This document shows positions 1 to 9,950 of a DNA stretch of 64,000 bases, piece by piece (position 1 is the first letter of the stretch; each line of letters starts with the position of its first letter). Location: NCBI RefSeq assembly GCF_027923905.1, contig NZ_AP026966.1, positions 62,001 to 126,000 of the forward strand, written 5' to 3'. The DNA comes from Massilia varians. Its GTDB lineage: Bacteria > Pseudomonadota > Gammaproteobacteria > Burkholderiales > Burkholderiaceae_D. The translations under genes and the position numbers were made by a program. The notes under the pieces are model-generated. The model did not search any database and was not told where the DNA came from. It saw only the letters and a program-made list of their open reading frames with translations.

Positions 1-757
1 CGTGGGTAGCGTTGCGCGCCAGGCGCGGATCGCTCGGCAGCGGCGCCGCCAGCCGGGTATCCAGCAGCACCGTGCGCACCGCGTCGGACACGGGAATCCG
101 GTATTTCTCGAGGATGGCGAGCGCGTCCTGGCCGGTGCTGCCGTCGGGCACGGTCGGGCCCGACGCCACCACGGCCGGGTCGTCGCCCGGCACGTCCGAC
201 ACCACCAGGGTCACCACGCGCGCCGGATAGCAGGCCAGCGCCAGCCTCCCGCCCTTGATTGCCGACAGGTGGCGGCGCACGCGATTCATCTCGCCGATCG
301 GCGCGCCGCAGCGCAGCAGTTCCCGGTTCAGCGCGCGCTTTTCCTCGACGCTGATGCCGGGCGCGGGCAGCGACATCAGGGCCGAGCCGCCCCCGGACAC
401 CAGGCACAGCACCAGGTCATCCGGCCCCAGCCCGGCGGCGGCGTCGAGCATGCGGCGGGCCGCGTCCTCGCTGGCCGCGTCCGGCACCGGGTGGCCGGCT
501 TCGATCACCTCGATGTGGCGGGTCGGCGCGCCGTGGCCGTAGCGCGTGACCACCAGCCCTTCGAGCGGCCCCTGCCAGTGGCGCTCGACCGCCGCGGCCA
601 TGCGCGCGGCCGCCTTGCCGGCGCCCAGGACCAGGGTGCGGCCCTTGGGCGGCGGCGGCAGGTGCGGCGCGACCAGGTGGTAGGGATCGGCGGCGGCCAT
701 GGCGGCGTCGAACAGATGCTGCAGCAGCGGGTGGGCGGTGGGCATGGCGGCTTTCAT
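1..757 (-). CDS. Glycerate 2-kinase (MOFRL/DUF4147 family), C-terminus beyond window
   Basis: Reading the minus strand from an ATG at 757 gives an open frame of 252 codons that runs off the left edge, so the gene is 3'-truncated by the window. The translation has the glycine-rich nucleotide-binding stretch LVLGAGKAAARMA near residue 43, the VIEAGHPVPD motif, LVSGGGSALMSLPAPG near residue 118 and LVVSDVPGDDP further on. Together these are typical of the glycerate kinase/TtuD family, which phosphorylates D-glycerate to 2-phosphoglycerate in glyoxylate, tartrate or serine-cycle metabolism. A second in-frame ATG at 745 is possible and neither start has a clear Shine-Dalgarno. The visible part is the N-terminal DUF4147 domain; the MOFRL domain would lie outside. 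Family assignment is firm, exact pathway is not. Confidence 0.85.
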   Translation of the reverse strand, partial: MKAAMPTAHPLLQHLFDAAMAAADPYHLVAPHLPPPPKGRTLVLGAGKAAARMAAAVERHWQGPLEGLVVTRYGHGAPTRHIEVIEAGHPVPDAASEDAARRMLDAAAGLGPDDLVLCLVSGGGSALMSLPAPGISVEEKRALNRELLRCGAPIGEMNRVRRHLSAIKGGRLALACYPARVVTLVVSDVPGDDPAVVASGPTVPDGSTGQDALAILEKYRIPVSDAVRTVLLDTRLAAPLPSDPRLARNATH

Positions 758-846
758 CGGTGGGAAGCATGATATTTACACAAAAGCGCCCGGATCGTGA
801 AAACGGCCCCCGGTTTCCGCCGATTGTCGATTTTTTTCGAAACCCC

Positions 847-876
847 TTGCAAACCTTGAATGCCAGCCCCTATAAT
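847..876 (+). promoter_or_regulatory. Sigma-70 promoter of the tRNA cluster
   Basis: A TTGCAA -35 hexamer (847-852) and a perfect TATAAT -10 hexamer (871-876) are separated by 18 bp. The -10 box lies 58 bp upstream of tRNA-Val. No other gene starts here, so this should drive the tRNA transcript. Confidence 0.75.
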
Positions 877-934
877 TCGGGCCTCTTCGGACGCAATGAC
901 AAGCGTCAGACAGAAACCTCTGAATAGAGAAGCC

Positions 935-1010
935 GGGCGCTTAGCTCAGTTGGTAGAGCGGATCCCTTACAAGGATTAGGTCGGGAGTTCGAGCCTCTCA
1001 GCGCCCACCA
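935..1010 (+). tRNA. tRNA-Val (anticodon TAC)
   Basis: A 76-nt cloverleaf: acceptor GGGCGCT pairs with AGCGCCC, the D arm contains TAGCTCAGTTGGTAGAG, the anticodon loop CTTACAA places TAC at 968-970, and the T arm contains GTTCGAG. The 3' CCA is encoded (1008-1010). It is first in a three-tRNA transcript. Confidence 0.96.
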
Positions 1011-1052
1011 AGCACATTCAGCAGGTCGATCGAAGTACTGATCAGAGTAAAC

Positions 1053-1129
1053 GGAGCGGTAGTTCAGTTGGTTAGAATACCGGCCTGTCACGCCGGGGGT
1101 CGCGGGTTCGAGCCCCGTCCGCTCCGCCA
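1053..1129 (+). tRNA. tRNA-Asp (anticodon GTC), copy 1
   Basis: A 77-nt cloverleaf with acceptor GGAGCGG/CCGCTCC, the anticodon loop containing GTC at 1087-1089 and encoded CCA at 1127-1129. It is identical to the second tRNA-Asp at 1196-1272. Confidence 0.97.
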
Positions 1130-1137
1130 GCATCAAG

Positions 1138-1171
1138 AGAAAAGGTCTGATTCGTCGGACCTTTTCTTTTT
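1138..1171 (+). terminator. Rho-independent terminator between the two tRNA-Asp genes
   Basis: AGAAAAGGTC (1138-1147) pairs with GACCTTTTCT (1158-1167), extended inward by three pairs around a TTCG tetraloop (1151-1154) and followed by a T tract. It could partially terminate transcription before the second tRNA-Asp. Confidence 0.75.
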
Positions 1172-1195
1172 AAAAGTGACGAAGAAGAATAAAAC

Positions 1196-1272
1196 GGAGC
1201 GGTAGTTCAGTTGGTTAGAATACCGGCCTGTCACGCCGGGGGTCGCGGGTTCGAGCCCCGTCCGCTCCGCCA
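1196..1272 (+). tRNA. tRNA-Asp (anticodon GTC), copy 2
   Basis: A 77-nt cloverleaf, sequence-identical to the copy at 1053-1129, with encoded CCA at 1270-1272. No clear promoter lies in the 66 bp before it, so it probably depends on read-through. Its 3' 21 bases (1252-1272) are the start of a 153-bp tandem repeat. Confidence 0.97.
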
Positions 1273-1281
1273 GCTACAAAG

Positions 1282-1314
1282 AAGGGGTCCGAGAAGTCGG
1301 ACCCTTTTTCTTTT
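1282..1314 (+). terminator. Rho-independent terminator of the tRNA cluster
   Basis: The stem GGGTCCGA (1285-1292) pairs with TCGGACCC (1297-1304) around GAAG, with a following TTTTTCTTTT tract. The same hairpin is repeated 153 bp downstream. Confidence 0.85.
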
Positions 1315-1434
1315 CTATCAGAGTGTTCTCCCCTACGGGAGAACACGGGCCGTGGGCTCGAAGGGATTCGCTTGCAAGCGAATCCGCGGCCCGCGGCACG
1401 TGGGCGAGCCCCGTCCGCTCCGCCAGCTACAAAG

Positions 1435-1467
1435 AAGGGGTCCGAGAAGTCGGACCCTTTTTCTTTT
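1435..1467 (+). terminator. Duplicated copy of the tRNA-Asp terminator
   Basis: An exact copy, 153 bp downstream, of the hairpin at 1282-1314 including its T tract. It lies in unit 2 of the tandem repeat. Confidence 0.75.
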
Positions 1468-1587
1468 CTATCAGAGTGTTCTCCCCTGCGGGAGAACACG
1501 GGCCGTGGGCTCGAAGGGATTCGCTTGCAAGCGAATCCGCGGCCCGCGGCACGTGGGCGAGCCCCGTCCGCTTTGAACGTCTCAAAG

Positions 1588-1775
1588 AAAAATGGTCCGC
1601 TTCGGCGGTAATACCGTTCAGTTAGCGTAAAAATGTAGGGTGGTCGGCTTCGCCGACCGCGCGTCCAAGTCACCAATGCACTGTGGCAGAGCAAAATGGA
1701 GTTGAACGCGTGGCCGGGAAACCCGGCCACCCTACGCTTAACTGAACGGCATTACCGCTTCGGCGGACCATTTTT
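1588..1775. repeat. Nested inverted-repeat element (REP/BIME-like)
   Basis: The outer arms, 1588-1629 and 1733-1775, are near-perfect reverse complements with one gap and about one mismatch. Each arm contains its own small hairpin CCGC-TTCG-GCGG. Inside lies a second pair beginning GTAGGGTGG (from about 1635) and ending CCACCCTAC, with internal hairpins TCGGC-TTCG-GCCGA and GGCCGGG-AAA-CCCGGCC. The GTAGGGTGG...CCACCCTAC pair recurs at 26687-26798 and 58495-58595. It has no coding potential and lies at the 3' end of the GGDEF gene. Confidence 0.8.
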
Positions 1776-1792
1776 CGTTGCACTTCAGGTTT

Positions 1793-2959
1793 TTACGCCC
1801 GCCGCTGCTGCGGCCGGCCAGCCTCCACCCGATCCCTCCCCCCACTCTTGGCCGCGTACAGCGCATGATCCGCCCGCGCCAGCGCCATCCCCAGCGTCTC
1901 GTTCGGATCGAGCACGACTACCCCGATACTCACCGTCATCGTGTAGTTGCTGCCGCTGGTGATCACGACCGCGTCACGCACCGCCTGGCGCAGGCGTTCG
2001 GCGGCGGCGAGCGCGCCCGCCAGTCCGGTACCCGGCAGCACCATCGCGAATTCCTCGCCCCCCAGCCGCCCGAGGGTCTCGTGCGCGCGCAGGGTCGCGC
2101 GCGCAGTGCATGCGAACACGTTCAGGGCCTCGTCGCCGGTGGCATGGCCGAAACGGTCGTTGATCTGCTTGAAATGGTCGATGTCCATCATCGCCAGCGC
2201 CAGCGGCTGGCGCTGGCGCAGCGCGGCCAGGCGTGCGTTCTCGGCACGCTCGAGGAAAGCGTGGCGGTTCGGCAGGCCGGTGAGGCTGTCGGTCGTGGCC
2301 AGGCGCGCCATCTCCGCATCGTCCTTTTCCTTGCACAACAGCAGAAAGCCGAAGCCGTTCACGATCATCAGGAGATAGCCGGCCAGGTAAGCCGACTCCT
2401 GCGCGGCGCGCTGGCCCAGCGGGGCGTCGCTGGCCAGGCAGTTGGCGGCCCACAGGCCGACCGAGACCGCAAACAGCGCATCATTGCAGCCGATGATCCG
2501 CTGTAGCAGGGAGGCGCGGCGCCGTGGACGCAGCAGGATCCAGGCCATCGCTGCCGAGAACAGCGCGAGGACGCCGGCGACCAGCGCGGTGAGATAGGGC
2601 ACGGGGGCGCCGGCGCTGCCGGCCGCCAGCACGATGGCCAGGGCCAGCGCCGACATCGGCAGCAACACGCGCTGCCAGCGCTCGAGCCCGAAGAAAATGC
2701 AGCAGGCGGCCACTTCCAGCGAGATCGCGAGGACCCAGCCGGCGCCCTCGATGCCATTGAGCATAGGCACGTTGAAATACACCCGGCACCAGCCCAGCAG
2801 TTGGCAAACGCCCATGCCGAAGCGCGCCCACATCCACAGGCGCAATCCGGGACTGGGCGCGGCGCCATGCGTATAACCCGCCATGAGGACGGCAAACGCG
2901 ATGTTGCCGACGCCTAGCGCCAGCAGGAAGGAATGAATGTCGAGCACCGCTGATCCCAC
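1793..2959 (-). CDS. Membrane-anchored diguanylate cyclase (GGDEF)
   Basis: A 388-residue protein. Roughly residues 10-210 hold about six hydrophobic segments, making a membrane sensor with no recognised ligand domain. The C-terminal GGDEF domain (about 218-380) has MDIDHFKQIND and an active-site GGEEF at 300-304, so it should make c-di-GMP from GTP at the inner membrane. The position of the inhibitory I-site reads RAHE (291-294) instead of RxxD, so product inhibition may be weak. The frame opens at a GTG (2959); another GTG at 2947 has a somewhat better spaced GGGA and could be the true start. It is transcribed alone and ends close to the inverted-repeat element. Confidence 0.9.
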   Translation of the reverse strand: MGSAVLDIHSFLLALGVGNIAFAVLMAGYTHGAAPSPGLRLWMWARFGMGVCQLLGWCRVYFNVPMLNGIEGAGWVLAISLEVAACCIFFGLERWQRVLLPMSALALAIVLAAGSAGAPVPYLTALVAGVLALFSAAMAWILLRPRRRASLLQRIIGCNDALFAVSVGLWAANCLASDAPLGQRAAQESAYLAGYLLMIVNGFGFLLLCKEKDDAEMARLATTDSLTGLPNRHAFLERAENARLAALRQRQPLALAMMDIDHFKQINDRFGHATGDEALNVFACTARATLRAHETLGRLGGEEFAMVLPGTGLAGALAAAERLRQAVRDAVVITSGSNYTMTVSIGVVVLDPNETLGMALARADHALYAAKSGGRDRVEAGRPQQRRA

Positions 2960-3187
2960 GGGTGAGCGCTTGACCTCACCACAATCATATTCATCTATTA
3001 ATACATGTTTCCTCGGAGAACTATATTACACGCTTTCAACGTGGTGGGTCCGCACAATTGAATAGACAGGTATAGAGCGCAACACTTTCAGCTGGGACAT
3101 ATGCGGGACACAGCTTTTTGATGCACAGCAGTACCCGATAGCGGATAATCATCCGACAACATATCAACGCACCACGCTGGAGCATTC

Positions 3188-3673
3188 GTGATTTTCGGTT
3201 TCCTCAAGTCGCCCAAGATGTCGCCACGCCTGCACCGCCTGAAGAACCTGGCGCTGTTCTCGGCATTGACGCCGCTGGAACTGGAAATCGTCGACGGCCT
3301 GCTGCACGAGCGCCGCTACCTCACCGACGAAATCGTCTTCGACGAGGGCGAGGAAGGCCAGGCGCTGTACCTGATCATGAGCAGCCGTGTCCTCATCAGC
3401 AAGCTCCATGAGGGCAGCAACCAGGTGGTGGCCGAACTCGGGCCAGGGAGCTTCTTCGGCGACCTGGCCCTGCTCGACAACTCACCGCGCAATGCCCAGG
3501 CACGCGCCGTCGAGCCCTGCGAGATGGCGGTGTTCTTCCGCGCCGACTTCCTCGGGCTGCTGGAGACCGATGCCGTGATCGGCTACAAGATCTCGCTGGC
3601 GCTGGCACGCCACATCGGCCTGCGCCTGCGCGAATGGATGGGCACCGGCCGTCCCCAGCTGGAAGCCCTATGA
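3188..3673 (+). CDS. Cyclic-nucleotide-binding-domain protein
   Basis: A 161-residue soluble protein dominated by one cNMP-binding (CAP_ED) domain, about residues 20-140. The phosphate-binding-cassette-like stretch reads GSFFGDLALLDNSPRNAQARA, close to the family pattern GE-A-L...R-A. No DNA-binding helix-turn-helix follows, so it is not a Crp-type regulator and more likely acts as a sensor or accessory module. The GTG start at 3188 is preceded by GGAG at 3179-3182. Its stop overlaps the ATG of the downstream AI-2E-type permease (ATGA), so the two are translationally coupled. This suggests that ligand binding relates to that permease, which is inference. Confidence 0.8.
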   Translation: MIFGFLKSPKMSPRLHRLKNLALFSALTPLELEIVDGLLHERRYLTDEIVFDEGEEGQALYLIMSSRVLISKLHEGSNQVVAELGPGSFFGDLALLDNSPRNAQARAVEPCEMAVFFRADFLGLLETDAVIGYKISLALARHIGLRLREWMGTGRPQLEAL

Positions 3674-4833
3674 ACCGCAGCGAGCGCGCCGGGCCGGTGG
3701 TCTGGACCGGGATCATCGCCGCCACCTGCGTGCTGCTGCTGGTGGTGCAGCAGATGCTGTGGCTGGCCCTGCCCTTCCTGTTCGGCGGGGTGCTGCACTA
3801 CATCCTGGTCGGGCCGATGCAGCGCCTGGTGCGCAGCGGCTACGGCCGCAATGCCGCGGCGATGCTGGTCTGCCTGGGCTTCTTCGCCTTCCTCACGCTG
3901 GCCCTGACCGCCGCCTTCTCGTGGAGCCGCGGGCCGGAAGAAGAGTCGTGGGAACAAACCGTGGGCCTCTACCTCGACGGCGGTATCGCCTTCGTGCACA
4001 ACACCATGACCCTGCTCGAGAGGCGCTTCCCGCTGCTGGCCGAGATGCGCTTGACCTCGACCGTGAACGGCATCTTCCGCGCCCATACCGATAACTTCGC
4101 CGAGAAGCACCTGGGCGAGATCCTGGTCGCGCTTGCGACCTGGGTGCCCTCGCTGCTACTGGCGCCCTTCCTCGCCTTCTTCTTCCTGCGCGACGGCCTG
4201 CGCTTCAAGAAATTCCTGGCGCGCGCGGTGCCGAATGCCTATTTCGAGCGCGCGCTCTACCTGCTGCACGAAGTCGACCAGACCGCGCGCCGCTATTTCG
4301 AGGGCCTGCTCAAGCTGACCGTGCTCGACACGGCGGTGCTGGCGCTCGGCCTGTGGACGATCGGCGTGTCCTCGCCGCTGCTGCTGGGCCTGTTCTGCGC
4401 GGTGCTGGCCTGGGTGCCTTTCGTGGGTTCGGTGGTCGGCTGCGTGCTGGTGGTGATCGTCGCCTCGACCGATGCGCCCAGCAACCCTTTCATTGCCTAC
4501 GGCGCGATCGGCGTGTTCGTGCTGGCGCGCCTGCTGGACGACTTCGTGTTCATGCCGCTGACCCTGGGGCGCAGCATCCGCGTCCATCCCCTGGTAACGG
4601 TCTTGATGATCTTCATCGGCGGCGCACTGGCCGGCGTGGTGGGGCTGATGCTGGTGCTGCCGCTGCTGGGCGTGGTGATGGTAGTGGGCGAGACGCTGGG
4701 GCGCCTCGTCACCAATCCGCGCCTGCGCGCCCGGCACCGCTATGCGCGCACCCTGCGCACGCGCCAGGCCAGCATCGACCTGGATGTCGCCCATGAGCGG
4801 CGCGCACGCACGGTACCGGGCGCGGAAGCCTAG
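3670..4833 (+). CDS. AI-2E family transporter (PerM-like permease)
   Basis: A 387-residue inner-membrane protein with hydrophobic segments near residues 14-45, 65-90, 155-180 and 215-350, including the C-terminal glycine/leucine-rich bundle typical of the AI-2E exporter/PerM family. Family members have been linked to autoinducer-2 export or Na+/H+ exchange; the substrate cannot be told here. The ATG at 3670 overlaps the preceding stop codon, and longer in-frame starts upstream lie inside the neighbour and are less likely. Its TAG stop overlaps that of the convergent HAF-repeat gene in a single CTAG. Confidence 0.85.
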   Translation: MNRSERAGPVVWTGIIAATCVLLLVVQQMLWLALPFLFGGVLHYILVGPMQRLVRSGYGRNAAAMLVCLGFFAFLTLALTAAFSWSRGPEEESWEQTVGLYLDGGIAFVHNTMTLLERRFPLLAEMRLTSTVNGIFRAHTDNFAEKHLGEILVALATWVPSLLLAPFLAFFFLRDGLRFKKFLARAVPNAYFERALYLLHEVDQTARRYFEGLLKLTVLDTAVLALGLWTIGVSSPLLLGLFCAVLAWVPFVGSVVGCVLVVIVASTDAPSNPFIAYGAIGVFVLARLLDDFVFMPLTLGRSIRVHPLVTVLMIFIGGALAGVVGLMLVLPLLGVVMVVGETLGRLVTNPRLRARHRYARTLRTRQASIDLDVAHERRARTVPGAEA

Positions 4834-6806
4834 TGCATCTGGATCTCCCCGCGGAACGCTGAACCCGAGCCATTCGGTCCCGCGTTGTCATAATCAACGA
4901 CCACGGCGCGGCTGGCGGGATCGGTATGCCAGATCTTCAGCCCGATGCGTCCCGCCGCGCCGGCAGCGCCTGCCGCCGTGCTCAGGCTGAAGCGGTAGCC
5001 GCTGCGGCCATTGAGGGTGCCGCTGCCTTCGAAGCCGCGTGCCCCGGACTGCCTCACCATGCGCATGTCCGCGCTGCTGAACTGCAGTCCGGTGCCGCTG
5101 AAGTCCAGGCGCGGCGCCGCTTTGCCGCTCCCCGTGCTCGACGGGAACAGAAAGCTGAACTCGACCCTGTCCAGCCGGCTGCCGGCCGCCTTGTGGGCGC
5201 CGCGCGGGGAAACGAACCAGCCGCTGGCGGCGGTCATGCCGGGCGCCGCCTGGTAGGCCACGACGGTGCGGCTGACGGTCGCGCCCTTGCCGCTGCGGTC
5301 GGCGACGTTCGCCTGCAGCGTGTAGACGCCCGGGGCCGCGTACACGTGCTGCGCACTGGCGGCGCCGCTGCCCTCGCGCATGCGCATGCTGCCCTGCTGG
5401 TCGCCGCTGCCGTCGCCCCAGTTCCACAGGATGTTATGGCTGGCGGCCTTGTCCTCGCTCGCCGTGCTCACCGAGGATGCGAAGGAGCGGCCGACCTGCA
5501 CCAGGCTGCTGCCCGCGATCGCGCCGACCGACTGCGTCCGGGTCGGGCAGCTGTCGGGCACCAGCAGCACCACGCCGGCATTCGATTCGGCAAAGATGTA
5601 GCCATCGTCCGAGATCGCATAAGCATTTCTGATGACCAGCCCGGCGGGGGCGTTGCGCAGGCGCGTATTCAGGTCGACCATCCCGCCCCTTGGCGTCCAG
5701 AGGAAGGCATGGAAGTCCAGGTCGCCAGCGGTGAAGGACCCGCCCACCACCTCCCGCCTGTTATTGCCGCCTTGGGCAAGCGCGTCGCTGCCGCCCAGGG
5801 TGCCGAGCTCGCGCATGCCGCTTTCCCGGGTCCAGGAGAACGGGCGCCTGCCGTTGCGGTCCGAGAACAGGAAACCAACTACGTGCCCATTCGACGTCAC
5901 CTCTTGCACCCATGCATCCCTGCGGTCGCCGGGCCCGACATCCCGCATGCCGCTGCGGCGTGTCCAGGCGAAGGCATGAGTAGCGACATCGCCGCGTATC
6001 GCCGATTCGCCCACCACCAGGCCATCATCCGTGATGTCACGCGCAATCGACGTCGTGCCACCCAGGGTGCCAAGATCACGCAAGCCCTTCTGACGTGTCC
6101 ACAGGAAGGCGTGATAGTTGCCGTCGTTCAGGCTGGCCACGCCCGCAATCTCGCCCGCCTCGTTGATGCCGTTGGCGCTGCTGATGCTGTCAGGGCGCGA
6201 GCCGAGCAGGCCGAGATCGCGCATGCCCTCGCGCGGACTCCACAGGAATGCGTGGAACCTGCCGTCGGGGGCATAGGCGTTGCCCACCACCTGGCCCTGG
6301 TTGTTGATGGCATTCGCGATGGACGAACCTTCCCCACCAAGGGTGCCGAGGTCGCGCATGCCTCTCGCCCTGCTCCAGATGAAGGCATGATAGATCTCGC
6401 CGGGAGCCTCCGGGGTGCCGACGTCGCGGATAAAGCCGTCACCGACGACCTGCCCGGCATCGTTGAGGTCAGTGACCTGGGTGACCCGGCCATTGAGTGA
6501 ACCGATATCCACCAGGCTGCTGCCGTCGTAGAACCAGCCACGGATCAGGCCTCCGCTGCCGGTCGAGAAGGCAAGCTGGTTGCGGGCGTTGAACATGCCG
6601 ATCCCGGCTTGCAGGCTCTCGCCGGACGGACGCAGGTTGATCACGCGGTACATGGTCGCCGGGCGCGCTTTGTCGAGCGCCAGTGCGTCCGCCGCCGGCG
6701 CTTGCCAGGCGGCGGACGTTCCCGCGATGAGCATGCTGCCGAGCAGACATGCGGACAGCCGGAGCAGGCCGTGCGGCGCCCGGCCTGGATCGTGGTTGCG
6801 GTTCAC
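4830..6806 (-). CDS. Secreted HAF-repeat protein with PKD domain
   Basis: A 658-residue protein. The GTG at 6806 is chosen because GGGAG lies 6 nt upstream and the protein then begins with a signal peptide (hydrophobic LLRLSACLLGSMLIAGTSA, cleavage after about residue 30). Residues about 60-400 carry six to seven repeats of the type HAFLW...GMRDLGTLGG, the extracellular HAF family, interleaved with GQVVG-type turns. A PKD-like domain follows (about 430-530, NWGDGS...YTLQANVAD), then an unassigned C-terminal beta-rich region. It is probably extracellular or surface-exposed with a binding role; its ligand is unknown. It is transcribed alone, convergent with the AI-2E permease. Confidence 0.8.
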   Translation of the reverse strand: MNRNHDPGRAPHGLLRLSACLLGSMLIAGTSAAWQAPAADALALDKARPATMYRVINLRPSGESLQAGIGMFNARNQLAFSTGSGGLIRGWFYDGSSLVDIGSLNGRVTQVTDLNDAGQVVGDGFIRDVGTPEAPGEIYHAFIWSRARGMRDLGTLGGEGSSIANAINNQGQVVGNAYAPDGRFHAFLWSPREGMRDLGLLGSRPDSISSANGINEAGEIAGVASLNDGNYHAFLWTRQKGLRDLGTLGGTTSIARDITDDGLVVGESAIRGDVATHAFAWTRRSGMRDVGPGDRRDAWVQEVTSNGHVVGFLFSDRNGRRPFSWTRESGMRELGTLGGSDALAQGGNNRREVVGGSFTAGDLDFHAFLWTPRGGMVDLNTRLRNAPAGLVIRNAYAISDDGYIFAESNAGVVLLVPDSCPTRTQSVGAIAGSSLVQVGRSFASSVSTASEDKAASHNILWNWGDGSGDQQGSMRMREGSGAASAQHVYAAPGVYTLQANVADRSGKGATVSRTVVAYQAAPGMTAASGWFVSPRGAHKAAGSRLDRVEFSFLFPSSTGSGKAAPRLDFSGTGLQFSSADMRMVRQSGARGFEGSGTLNGRSGYRFSLSTAAGAAGAAGRIGLKIWHTDPASRAVVVDYDNAGPNGSGSAFRGEIQMH

Positions 6807-6960
6807 TTTGTGCTCCCGGAAAAGAAGTGATCGAACAGATTGTCGGCCTGCGCCGGCGACCCTCCATAGCCGATTGTGGCGCTGCGTCCCGGCGCGATCC
6901 TGTGCGCGCACAAGGTCTCCACCAGCTTGTTTTCCGGCCAGATTTCTCGGTAAAAAGGCG

Positions 6961-6989
6961 AAAAAAAACCGGAGACGGGCTCCGGCTTT
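6961..6989 (-). terminator. Rho-independent terminator of ygiQ
   Basis: On the minus strand the stem CCGGAG/CTCCGG (6980-6985 with 6969-6974) is followed directly by eight T residues (6961-6968 on plus as A). It lies 18 bp past the ygiQ stop codon. Confidence 0.85.
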
Positions 6990-7007
6990 GGTGTCGGCAA
7001 GACGGCC

Positions 7008-9287
<2,280 letters not shown>

Positions 9288-9305
9288 TGGCCGGTATTGT
9301 ACCGG

Positions 9306-9343
9306 AAAACCATTTTTGGGTCTCCCTCAGTCCCCAAAAATGG
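9306..9343 (-). terminator. Terminator-like hairpin after the DUF4404 gene
   Basis: CCATTTTTGGG (9310-9320) and CCCAAAAATGG (9333-9343) form an 11-bp stem; on the minus strand it is followed by four T residues. It separates the DUF4404 gene from ygiQ. Confidence 0.6.
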
Positions 9344-9378
9344 CTTAGTTATCAATGAGTTGCGGCGCGGCAGTAGTC

Positions 9379-9681
9379 TCAGATACCCATATTGGACAGC
9401 ATATTGCCGAGCTGGCGCAGGCCGGCCGAGAAGGTCGGGTGGTTCGCATCGAAGCGGGCCGCCAGTTCCTGGGTACGGGAAGACAGGCCATAGGTGTTCT
9501 CGTCGAGCTCGTTCTCGGCGTGGCGCGCCAGGGCGCGGTCGATGTCGCCGTCGAGCTGGCGCAGCAGGGTTTCCAGCTCGGGGTCGACGTCATTGGTCTC
9601 CTGCAGCTGGCGGTGCAAGGCTTTCAGGTGCGCTTTCAGGTTCGCATCGCGCTCATTGGTGTGCTCGTTTTCGTTCAGCAT
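9379..9681 (-). CDS. DUF4404 family protein
   Basis: A 100-residue acidic, alpha-helical protein (LKAHLKALHRQLQ, LETLLRQLDGDIDRAL) ending in HPTFSAGLRQLGNMLSNMGI, the pattern of DUF4404. No catalytic motif or membrane segment is visible and no function is known to me. It lies 10 bp downstream of the VF530 gene on the same strand, so the two are probably co-transcribed. Confidence 0.75.
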   Translation of the reverse strand: MLNENEHTNERDANLKAHLKALHRQLQETNDVDPELETLLRQLDGDIDRALARHAENELDENTYGLSSRTQELAARFDANHPTFSAGLRQLGNMLSNMGI

Positions 9682-9691
9682 GTCGCTCTCG

Positions 9692-9904
9692 TTAGTTGGT
9701 GAAGCGGGTCTCGAGGTATAGCGCCTCGACCTGCTCGCGCGCCCAGGGGGTGCGACGCAAAAACTTCAGGCTCGACTTGATGCTCGGGTCTTTCTGGAAA
9801 CAGTTGATGTCGATCCGGCGGCCGAGCCCCTCCCAGCCATAGTGTTCGACGAGGCGGGTTAACAGGGATTCTAAAGTAATACCGTGGAGGGATTGAACAC
9901 TCAT
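9692..9904 (-). CDS. VF530 family (DUF2132) small protein
   Basis: A 70-residue protein containing [19 protein letters not shown], then [22 protein letters not shown], the conserved core of the VF530 family. Structures of the family show a compact helical domain and it has been annotated as possibly DNA-binding; the cellular role is unclear. The length matches the family (about 70-80 residues). First gene of a probable two-gene unit with the DUF4404 gene. Confidence 0.85.
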   Translation of the reverse strand: MSVQSLHGITLESLLTRLVEHYGWEGLGRRIDINCFQKDPSIKSSLKFLRRTPWAREQVEALYLETRFTN

Positions 9905-9950
9905 CGCTTGGGGGATTTGCTGTTGAAGGGAATTGCGCGAGTGTATACAA

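Larger units (their letters stand above)
1252..1572 (+). repeat. 153-bp tandem repeat (2.1 units) with tRNA-Asp 3' end and stacked hairpins
   Basis: Unit 1 is 1252-1404, unit 2 is 1405-1557, and the first 15 bp recur at 1558-1572. Alignment at an offset of 153 shows only one difference, A1335 versus G1488, which sits in a hairpin loop. Each unit holds, in order, the last 21 bases of tRNA-Asp, its terminator, a hairpin with a perfect 10-bp stem (1323-1346 in unit 1), a perfect 22-bp palindrome (1364-1385) and a GC-rich inverted stretch (CGCGGCCCGCG). In unit 2 the tRNA fragment lacks the rest of the tRNA. Recent tandem duplication is the simplest explanation. Confidence 0.9.

Noticed and set aside
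1405..1425. A prophage or island attachment site made by the partial tRNA-Asp 3' end
   Set aside because: The partial copy is only 153 bp away as part of a tandem duplication and no integrase or foreign gene lies between or beside the copies.
1252..1572. A CRISPR array
   Set aside because: Units are 153 bp, contiguous and without spacers, and begin with tRNA sequence.
906..1730. Small frames crossing the tRNA cluster and the tandem repeats
   Set aside because: They read through mature tRNAs, terminators and palindromes, and repeat the same peptide because of the DNA duplication.
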